DNA from: KBS-96 sp964247975
GTDB taxonomy: Bacteria > Acidobacteriota > Terriglobia > Bryobacterales > Bryobacteraceae
Direction: 5' to 3'
Assembly: GCA_964247975.1 (NCBI GenBank)
Contig: CAXTWH010000005.1
Location: 62,001 to 126,000 of the forward strand
DNA length: 64,000 nucleotides
Of this stretch, positions 26,576 through 33,210 are shown in pieces; position 1 is the stretch's first letter; the number at the start of each line of letters is the position of its first letter. Under the pieces are notes generated by a model. That model did no database searches and had not been told where the DNA came from. It worked only from the letters and a program-made list of their open reading frames with translations. A program made the translations under genes and the position numbers.

Positions 26576-27460
26576 GTGGCTCAGCAAAATCAATTCACCG
26601 GAATCACTGTTCCGCGCCTAGTGCTGGCATTAATGATTGGCTGGGGCGCGGCTCATTATTTTCCGCTGCAGAAGCTGTTGCATCCGGCTAATTCCCGGAG
26701 TGCTCCGTTTACAGCTCGCAAAACCGCGCTGCCCAATCCGGCGTTTCCGTTTGGTCATCCTTATTTCCCGTATTCCGTGATTCCGGGCGGAGCTTTTACC
26801 CGCGAAGAGTTGGAAAAAGCGTTGAAAGCCGACACTGTGGCTGCTGCTCATTATTCCGATTTCAAAGTCAGCAATACGCGGATAGTGAAACTGGATAGCG
26901 ACCGCATGTGCTACGTTTCCTACCGCGTGGGCGACCGCGTGTATTGGACCCGCAAACAGATTCGTTTAAAAAAGGGCGAAACTCTGCTGACCGACGGCGT
27001 TCATTTTGCGCGAACCCGATGCGGCAACCGTTTAGCCGACCGCCCCACCGAACCGGCGATCTCGGAAATGGAACCGGCGGAGAAAATGTTTGAGGCTCCG
27101 AAGATTGTGCAGGTGCTCGCCGCGAATGCGACACCGCAGTTAGATGAAGCTCCTTCCCTGCCCTTTGAAATTGCCGGTACGCGCATTACGGGCTTGCCCG
27201 ATTCCCTGGCCAGCCTAGCGGACCCGATTCTTCCCGATGCGCCGACCACCAGCAGCTATATTCCCACTCCGAACGAACATGAAAAGCCGCTAATTTTTGC
27301 GACCGATGGAGCAGTTGCGATGACGGGCCTGCCGTTTGCTTATGCGGAAACGCCGCCAGCTTCCGGCGTTCCCGAACCTGGAACCGCCGCGTTGGGCGGC
27401 ATTGCGCTGATCGGCTTCGCTTTGGTGGGCCAACGAGTTCGCAAACGGAAGAACGTTTAG
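26576..27460 (+). CDS. PEP-CTERM sorting-domain protein
   Basis: A 294-residue envelope protein. An N-terminal membrane segment (VPRLVLALMIGWGAAHYF) anchors or exports it. The middle is proline-rich with a compact conserved part, GAFTREELEKALKADTVAAAHYSDF and CYVSYRVGDRVYWTRKQIRLKKGE. The C-terminus is a PEP-CTERM signal: VPEPGT, a short hydrophobic helix (GGIALIGFALVG) and a basic tail (QRVRKRK), the tripartite substrate of exosortase/archaeosortase enzymes. No exosortase is in the window. The start is the GTG at 26576 with GGGAG five bases upstream; a TTG at 26549 lies inside the leader and is less likely. Function of the mature protein is unknown. Confidence 0.8.
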   Translation: MAQQNQFTGITVPRLVLALMIGWGAAHYFPLQKLLHPANSRSAPFTARKTALPNPAFPFGHPYFPYSVIPGGAFTREELEKALKADTVAAAHYSDFKVSNTRIVKLDSDRMCYVSYRVGDRVYWTRKQIRLKKGETLLTDGVHFARTRCGNRLADRPTEPAISEMEPAEKMFEAPKIVQVLAANATPQLDEAPSLPFEIAGTRITGLPDSLASLADPILPDAPTTSSYIPTPNEHEKPLIFATDGAVAMTGLPFAYAETPPASGVPEPGTAALGGIALIGFALVGQRVRKRKNV

Positions 27461-27494
27461 CCCACATTCGTGGTTCATAGTTGAAAGCTCAGCG

Positions 27495-27520
27495 AGATGT
27501 TCTGGCCGCCAGCAACATCT
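27495..27520 (+). terminator. Strong hairpin between PEP-CTERM and Gfo/Idh genes
   Basis: AGATGTT-CTGG-CCG-CCAG-C-AACATCT folds into an 11-base-pair stem with one bulged C. It starts 34 bases after the PEP-CTERM stop and ends 12 before the next ATG. No T-run follows, so an intrinsic terminator is uncertain; it may instead stabilise an RNA end or control the next gene. Confidence 0.45.
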
Positions 27521-27532
27521 ACCTGATAAATT

Positions 27533-28684
27533 ATGAGCCTTAAAGAAGCGTTAGGATTCGGTCAAGATAAAAAAGTTCGTTATGCGATTGTCGGCGTGGG
27601 TAGCATTTCGCAGGAAGCGATGATGCCCGGCGTAGAACACACCGGCAATTCCGTAATTACTGCGCTGGTTACCAGCGACCCGACGAAAGCGGAAGAGCTT
27701 TCGAAAAAATACGAAGTTCTGCATACGTATTCATACGAACAATTTAGCGAAATGCTGCAATCGCGCGTAGTGGACGCGATTTATCTGGCAACCCCGAATT
27801 GGCGGCACGCCGAGTTTGCCGTACCGGCGCTCGAAGCGGGTATTCATGTGCTGTTAGAAAAGCCGATGGAAATCAGTTCGGAGCAGTGCCAGAAGATTAT
27901 AGCTGCACAGGAAAAATCCGGCGCAAAGCTGATGGTGGCTTACCGGCTCCATTTCGAACCTGGAACGATTGATGCGATTGAACGAGTGCGATCCGGCGAG
28001 TTGGGCGAAGTTCATCTGTTTACGTCCACGTTTTCACAGATGATTGATCCCGTCAATCATCGCGCACAGAACGGCCTAGAAGCCGGACCAATTTTTGATA
28101 TGGGTCCGTATCCGATCAACGGCGTTCGTAATCTTTTCGATGATGAACCGCTGGAAGCGTTCGCGGTCGGTTTGCGCCATCCCGACTCGGAATTGGGCGA
28201 CTTTGACGATACGGTCAGCGTCATTCTGAAATTCCCCAAAAACCGTTTAGCGCAGTTCACCATTTCGTATTACGGCAACACTCTGGACATGTACAGCGTG
28301 GTCGGCACCAAGGGCGCGATTACTGCTAATCCGGCTTACATGTACGGCAAGCCGATTGAATACGTTCTGAAAATGAACACAAAGGAAAAAGAAGAAAGCT
28401 TCAAGAACACCGATCATTTCGGCGGCGAAATGAAATATTTTTCCGATTGCATTCTGAGCAATTCCAATCCGCAGGCCGACGGTTATGAAGGCTGGGCGGA
28501 TGTGCGCGTGATCGAGGCCATTGTGCGCAGCCTGCATTCCGGTAAATTTGAAACAGTCGCAGCGGGTCCCGTGCCGTGCCGCATTGATCCGGACCAGGAA
28601 CAAACCTTAAGCGCGGTGAAACCCCCGGAAATGGTTCACGCTTCCAATCCGGCGCGAGGCGTCGAAAAAAATCCGATGAACTAA
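27533..28684 (+). CDS. Gfo/Idh/MocA-family oxidoreductase
   Basis: A 383-residue NAD(P)-dependent sugar oxidoreductase. The Rossmann start is VRYAIVGVGSISQEAMMPG (residues 15-33). The conserved EKP lies at 109-111 (VLLEKPMEI) and supplies the lysine of the catalytic centre. The C-terminal domain contains FDMGPYPINGVRNLF with the usual D-x-G-x-Y/H pattern. The tail after about residue 355 is polar and unusual. Relatives include glucose-fructose oxidoreductases and other sugar dehydrogenases, so the substrate is open. It converges with the PQQ-type gene, eight bases away. Confidence 0.88.
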   Translation: MSLKEALGFGQDKKVRYAIVGVGSISQEAMMPGVEHTGNSVITALVTSDPTKAEELSKKYEVLHTYSYEQFSEMLQSRVVDAIYLATPNWRHAEFAVPALEAGIHVLLEKPMEISSEQCQKIIAAQEKSGAKLMVAYRLHFEPGTIDAIERVRSGELGEVHLFTSTFSQMIDPVNHRAQNGLEAGPIFDMGPYPINGVRNLFDDEPLEAFAVGLRHPDSELGDFDDTVSVILKFPKNRLAQFTISYYGNTLDMYSVVGTKGAITANPAYMYGKPIEYVLKMNTKEKEESFKNTDHFGGEMKYFSDCILSNSNPQADGYEGWADVRVIEAIVRSLHSGKFETVAAGPVPCRIDPDQEQTLSAVKPPEMVHASNPARGVEKNPMN

Positions 28685-28692
28685 TTGATCCA

Positions 28693-30279
28693 CTAGTGAC
28701 TGCGAACACCGAAGCAGTAAAGAGTGGAACTGTGGTCTATGGCGTAAACGTTGCCATCATCAATAGCGAGGCCGCCAAAATGATTCCAAGTCTTCATCGC
28801 TTTTCCGCTTCGGTACAGCAGTTTCCCGGTTTTAGCATCTAGGGCCATTAGCTCTGCCGGGTTCGTGCCTGCATTACGCTCTTCAGTAGTGAGCAGATTC
28901 TGCTTCCATTCCTGTTCGCTTTTGAACTCGGTTTTATTGACTTTCACCTGGCGCGGATTTTCGCCGGTCGCCATAATAAACACAATACCGTTCGCAACAG
29001 CAGGCGCGTCCGGCAGGTTCACGTCGGGCGAGACCCAGGCAAGCTTTAAGCAGGGCGCGTCGGCTTTGCCGGATTCCACTTTGAACGCCACAATGGAGCC
29101 ATGCGGCGCAGGTCCGTTGGTGAGGGCGGTTAATGCATCCTTGGACGGTTCGCCCCAAAGCGTAACGTAAATCCAGGGCTGGCCGTTCTCATCTTTCCAA
29201 AGCGCGGGCGCGCCCCAGAAGCCTTTCTGCTCCAGCGATTTGTTTTCATTGCCGATCGGCGGAGTAGCGTACAACGGCGTTTGGTGGTCTTTATCGCCTA
29301 GTAAATCCGCGTTCAACAGGTAAACCACAGATTCTTTTCCGCCGCCTGCAATCAGATTGTAGTTGTGATAAGCAAACCACAGGTGTCCGCCCGAAGGAAG
29401 ATCAAGATCTTTTTTGTTTACCTCATCCCAATTCAAAGGACTGTAATAATCCAGAATGTTCAACGCCGGTGAAGAAGCGGCCAGAAACGAGCTGCCGAAG
29501 TCGCCCTTTGGCGGGTTCACCTGGCCGTCGCCGGTCGCCGCGTAAACCGTTCCGTTCTGCCCGATGGCGGTGCCGCCGCGCGCCCACATGCCCGCCCCTG
29601 TTCCGTTTCGCGTCAGCATTTCATAACTCAACCGGTGGGTAGGATTGTCAACTTGCATGGAATACAACCCGGAACGGTCGCCGCCGCAGTTCTGCGAAGT
29701 GGTGGTGTAGATGAAACCGTTGTTCAGATTCAAGCTCCACGGTTTAGAAAACGGCGGAACGAACTGAAACGGCCCGAAGCGGATGGTGCCGGTTCCCAGA
29801 TCAAGGCCAAACAGCCGGCCATCATAAGCCAGCGCGAAAATCATATTCTGGCTGCGATCAATCACGGGCGTAGCATTGATGGCATTCGGGCAAAGGAAAA
29901 TAGGTTCCGTTTTCGCTGTAACATAGCTTTGAAACGTGCGCTGCCAGGCAAGCTTGCCGGTGGAAGCATCAATGGCAAACAGGTGATTGGAACTGCCTGC
30001 CACATAAACCAGTGTTTTCACGCCGGCTGGCGTGACCACATCCCTGGCAACTACGGGAGCGGTAAGAGAATTCAGCGCAAGCGGCAGATTATCAAGTTGA
30101 ATCGACCATTTCAGGTCGAAGTTTTTTACGGTTTCCGGTGTGATTTTGGTTTCTTCGGAGGCCCAGGCCGACCGCTGCGGATCGTGGCCAAAAGTGAGCC
30201 AATCGGCCTGAACTGCGGCACCGGCGCTTAACAGGAATCCGGCACAGCAGAATCGCAGGACGCTATTTCTGATCGTCAC
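28693..30279 (-). CDS. Secreted PQQ-type beta-propeller protein
   Basis: About 528 residues. A signal peptide (VLRFCCAGFLLSAGAAVQA) is followed by an eight-bladed propeller of the PQQ enzyme type: DWLTFGHDPQRSAWA at the N-terminus, and blade motifs LFAIDASTGKLAWQRTF, LFGLDLGTGTIRFGP, LMALDAKTGKLLYRSG and VYAIDHSSTLYCFG. The catalytic Asp and the Cys-Cys ring of true quinoprotein alcohol dehydrogenases are not evident, so it may be a binding or scaffolding propeller rather than a dehydrogenase. The frame extends to 30354, but the GTG at 30279 gives a normal signal peptide. It is co-directional with the NTF2-like gene upstream. Confidence 0.82.
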   Translation of the reverse strand: MTIRNSVLRFCCAGFLLSAGAAVQADWLTFGHDPQRSAWASEETKITPETVKNFDLKWSIQLDNLPLALNSLTAPVVARDVVTPAGVKTLVYVAGSSNHLFAIDASTGKLAWQRTFQSYVTAKTEPIFLCPNAINATPVIDRSQNMIFALAYDGRLFGLDLGTGTIRFGPFQFVPPFSKPWSLNLNNGFIYTTTSQNCGGDRSGLYSMQVDNPTHRLSYEMLTRNGTGAGMWARGGTAIGQNGTVYAATGDGQVNPPKGDFGSSFLAASSPALNILDYYSPLNWDEVNKKDLDLPSGGHLWFAYHNYNLIAGGGKESVVYLLNADLLGDKDHQTPLYATPPIGNENKSLEQKGFWGAPALWKDENGQPWIYVTLWGEPSKDALTALTNGPAPHGSIVAFKVESGKADAPCLKLAWVSPDVNLPDAPAVANGIVFIMATGENPRQVKVNKTEFKSEQEWKQNLLTTEERNAGTNPAELMALDAKTGKLLYRSGKAMKTWNHFGGLAIDDGNVYAIDHSSTLYCFGVRSH

Positions 30280-30362
30280 GAAGGTATTGTAATCAATTTT
30301 AAAGAAGAGGCTGCTTGTTAATAGCAGCTTCTGTAATTCTGTGTACCGTATCATCTACCGGT

Positions 30363-30400
30363 GGTCTTCCGCTTACAGCCGAAGCTGTGGGCGAAAGACC
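30363..30400. other. Long stem-loop between NTF2-like and PQQ-type genes
   Basis: GGTCTT and AAGACC enclose an inner stem CGC-TT-ACAGC / GCTGT-GG-GCG around a CGAA loop. Read on the minus strand, which is the strand of both neighbouring genes, the loop becomes C(TTCG)G, an extra-stable RNA tetraloop. No T-run follows on either strand. A second imperfect stem (GCTGC/GCAGC) lies near 30309-30328. Confidence 0.5.
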
Positions 30401-30473
30401 GACACTGGTGAAACAAGTCATGACTGGTTTATTCCCGATCCAAGCAAGGCGATTGCGAAGTCACTGCATCGCA

Positions 30474-30977
30474 TTATCGACCCTTAACCAATCGACTTCC
30501 CTGCTCATTACTAAATCCAGAAATCGGATATAACATCCTATTGGAAGCTGTTTCTGCTGGCTGTGAAATCAAGTTAGCTCGGGGCGAGAGAGTAAGCGAT
30601 CTGATTTGCCACTGACCTTTGGTGCGACGCAATTGCAAATAACTTACCCAATGCGTTAAGTCAGCCCGCACCACAGCGATGTCACCATATTGGTCAAAAA
30701 TCAAAACCCCGCGCAGCCGGTCTACTGCAGAAACTTCGCGTTTGGCGCCTTCTGCGACCAAATCGGCTAGGCCAGTCAAGCCGCCATCTAAATGGCTCGC
30801 CAAACCGGGTGAGATCGCGTGTTGAAGCATCACAGAATCTTGGTTATAAAGACCGTCGATATACTCCAGCGTGACCTTTTTGATGGCATCTCGCTCGCTA
30901 TTGTGATTCCAAACGGTTCTGGCCGGCAAGGCTGCGCTAACCAGAAAGAACAAGTTCATAAATATGAGAGATCGCAT
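30474..30977 (-). CDS. Secreted NTF2-like protein (lumazine-binding-like fold)
   Basis: A 167-residue exported protein. A signal peptide (LIFMNLFFLVSAALPA) precedes an NTF2-type cone fold: AIKKVTLEYIDGLYNQDSVMLQHAISPGLASH, then DQYGDIAVVRADLTHWVSYLQLRRTKGQWQIRSL. This pattern is the putative lumazine-binding family (PF12893-like), whose ligands are unproven. AGGAG lies seven bases before the ATG. It is divergent from the LytS-type kinase pseudogene and upstream of the propeller gene on its own strand. Confidence 0.78.
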   Translation of the reverse strand: MRSLIFMNLFFLVSAALPARTVWNHNSERDAIKKVTLEYIDGLYNQDSVMLQHAISPGLASHLDGGLTGLADLVAEGAKREVSAVDRLRGVLIFDQYGDIAVVRADLTHWVSYLQLRRTKGQWQIRSLTLSPRANLISQPAETASNRMLYPISGFSNEQGSRLVKGR

Positions 30978-31033
30978 AAATTCTCCTGTTCTGAAGGTAA
31001 AGGTAGTTTTGTCGCCGGGCTAGCAAATATCGA

Positions 31034-31051
31034 CAAACTGAAAGCAGTTTG
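31034..31051. repeat. Perfect inverted repeat in the divergent region
   Basis: CAAACTG-AAAG-CAGTTTG, 7-base arms, followed about 12 bases later by CGAAA-C-TTTCG. Both lie between the divergent NTF2-like and histidine kinase genes and could be operators for the LytTR regulator or another protein. Confidence 0.4.
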
Positions 31052-31123
31052 CGACGAAGCGAAACTTTCGAGCGACCAAACGCGTTGCTAAAGTCGTTTT
31101 TATTTTTACAATAGAAGGTAATT

Positions 31124-32203
31124 ATGGATGACCGAAAGCAACTACATCCCGCTTTTTGGCTGCTTCAAACGGGCGGTTGGTTGACTTATGCCGTTATTTA
31201 CCTGATATCTGCTATTCCGGATCGTGACTTTCGGCAGGTATTCCTGGACCGTGAGGTTGCCATAGCCGTCCTGTTTGTGTACTCGTTGTTCCTTCGCCAT
31301 CGCTATCGTGCCTGGTTCGGCAGCCGGCTTTCGGCGGGACTCTTAGCCCAACGCGCCATTCCGCTTTGTTGTTTGGGAGGAGCGGCTTCTGCTTCAATCG
31401 CGCACCTTCTGCAAGTGCTCCTTCTGCCCGCGACAGACGGTCGCTATTTTTGTCTGTTCACCTGCATAATATGGGGCACGCTACAGCTTTGCTCCTGGAG
31501 CGCACTTTATTTCGGCATCAAGCACCATCTGGCTTTGCAAGAGGAACGAGAACAGACTTTGCGGGCGAAATCGCTGGCCAGAACCGCGCAGTTGCAGGCG
31601 CTCCGCTACCAGTTGAATCCCCATTTTTTGTTTAATACGCTCAACTCCATTTCGACGTTAGTGCTTGATGGGGATCGTAAACAGGCAACAACGATGCTGG
31701 CGCAATTAGGCTCTTTCCTGCGTGCTCGACTGGAAAGCGATGTGGATCAGATTAGCTTGGAAAATGAGCTTAAAACAATTAGGGACTACCTGGCTATCTA
31801 ACAGTTGCGGCTGGAGGACCGGCTGCGGGTTTGTTTCCAGATCACTCCGGAAGCGAACCGCGCGATTGTTCCCACCATGATCCTTCAGCCTTTGGTGGAG
31901 AACGCAATCGTGCATGGGGTGCTGCCTCACACAGCCGGCGGCACAATTTCCATCGCGGCTTAAAAGCTGGATACACAATTAATGGTTTCTGTTTGGAATA
32001 GCGTTCATTCCTCCGCGAGCGGCGCAAGAAAAAACGAGGGAACCGGTATCGGTCTGCAGAACACGCGACAACGTTTGCAGGAATTGTACGGGACGGAAGG
32101 TCGCCTCACCATTAAATCCGGCGCGGGGCTGGGGGGTTGGCTGGTCGCAATAGAACTTCCCTTTACCGATGCAGCGAATGAGGAGCTGCGTTTAATCGCA
32201 TGA
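31124..32203 (+). pseudogene. LytS-type sensor histidine kinase with two in-frame stops
   Basis: One frame runs for 359 codons but is cut by TAA at 31799 and again by TAA at 31961. The first part has membrane helices (residues about 10-130) and the phosphoacceptor His167 in RYQLNPHFLFNTLNSIS. The first stop falls where LytS kinases have the conserved Glu of the Y-L-x-I-E-x-x-R-L segment (YLAI-stop-QLRLEDRL). The N box LQPLVENAIVHG lies between the stops and the G box GTGIGLQNTRQRL after the second. A truncated product would keep the His box but no ATP-binding domain, so the kinase should be inactive. The frame is otherwise intact, suggesting recent decay. Its 3' end overlaps the regulator start by four bases (ATGA). 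Confidence 0.85.
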
Positions 32204-32922
32204 AAGCACGCGTGGTAGTTATAGACGATGAGCGGCTTTCCCGGAGGGGAATTATCAGCCGTTTAACGGAGCAGCCCGATGTAGAGTTGATTGCCGAATT
32301 TGCTGATGGCGAGTCCGCCCTGAAAGCTTTGCCGAACTTAGCTCCAGATCTGATCTTTCTCGACATTCAAATGCCCGGATTGAGCGGATTGGAAGTGGCT
32401 CGCGCGCTCCCTTCAACCATCAATCCATTCATTGTGTTTGTTACGGCATTTGACAAATACGCCGTGGAAGCCTTTTCGGTGGAAGCAGGCGACTACCTCC
32501 TGAAACCGCTTTCCGACGATCGCTTCCAGCAGACTCTTACGCGCTTTCGCGAACGTCGTTCTGGTGGACCAGCGCCAGCAAACACCGTTTTCCTGAGCCG
32601 ATTCGCGGTTCGCCTGGGCAGCGGTATGCAGCTTATCGATGCGGCCCAAGTGGACCGCATTACAGCCTACGGCGACTACGCCCGGCTGCACGTGGGCACA
32701 CGCACCTTTCTGATTCGGGAAACTTTGCAAACACTAGAAAACAGCCTGGACTCCGAACTGTTCTTGCGCGTGCATCGCTCGTGCATCTTGCAAACTAACC
32801 GAATCGACCGTTGGTTCCCCGCTGCCAACCGAGAGTTATTGCTCATCTTACGCGACGGCAGCGAGGTGAAACTCAGCCGCAGCTACCGTGACCGGTTTGA
32901 TTTGTGGCTTAAGGGTCGATAA
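32200..32922 (+). CDS. LytTR-family response regulator (LytR/AgrA type)
   Basis: A 240-residue regulator. The receiver domain (1-120) has Asp10/Glu11, phosphoacceptor Asp55 in LIFLDIQMPGLSG, Thr in FVTAFDKYAVEAF and Lys in DYLLKPL. The LytTR DNA-binding domain (about 140-238) has ITAYGDYARLHVGTRTFLIRETLQTLE and FLRVHRSCILQTNRIDRW. It appears complete while its partner kinase is broken, so it may answer to another kinase, act unphosphorylated, or be on the way to loss. Confidence 0.92.
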   Translation: MKARVVVIDDERLSRRGIISRLTEQPDVELIAEFADGESALKALPNLAPDLIFLDIQMPGLSGLEVARALPSTINPFIVFVTAFDKYAVEAFSVEAGDYLLKPLSDDRFQQTLTRFRERRSGGPAPANTVFLSRFAVRLGSGMQLIDAAQVDRITAYGDYARLHVGTRTFLIRETLQTLENSLDSELFLRVHRSCILQTNRIDRWFPAANRELLLILRDGSEVKLSRSYRDRFDLWLKGR

Positions 32923-32957
32923 CGGACGGAACCAAATGATTTTGTGTATTCCAGAAT

Positions 32958-33176
32958 CTAAGCGGCGACTTCGACCGTAGCCGCAAGTGTAACCGGCTCG
33001 GGGATAGGAGTGCCGTCCTCACGCATTCCTTCAAGATGAAATTCAATAGCTTCCTGGATATTCCGTTTGGTTTCCTCTACGGTGTCTCCTGTGGAAACAC
33101 AGCCAGGGAGATCCGGCACCCAAGCGCCATAGTTGTGTTCGGCTTTTTCGATGATGATTGTATAAACGTATGACAT
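32958..33176 (-). CDS. HicB-like protein without a HicA partner
   Basis: A 72-residue protein with the HicB partial-RNase-H-like fold: YTIIIEKAEHNYGAWVPDLPGCVSTGDTVEETKRNIQEAIEFHLEGM. HicB is normally the antitoxin of the HicAB RNA-cleaving toxin pair. Neither flank has room for HicA: 34 bases separate it from the permease gene and 35 from the regulator. The C-terminal DNA-binding part of some HicB proteins is missing. Solitary HicB relatives are common and may have other roles. Confidence 0.85.
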   Translation of the reverse strand: MSYVYTIIIEKAEHNYGAWVPDLPGCVSTGDTVEETKRNIQEAIEFHLEGMREDGTPIPEPVTLAATVEVAA

Positions 33177-33210
33177 ATTGGCGTAGCTCCCTCGTCAAAA
33201 CAATACATTC

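Noticed and set aside
32923..33210. HicA toxin gene beside the HicB-like gene
   Set aside because: The spaces of 35 and 34 bases are too short and the adjoining frames belong to other genes.
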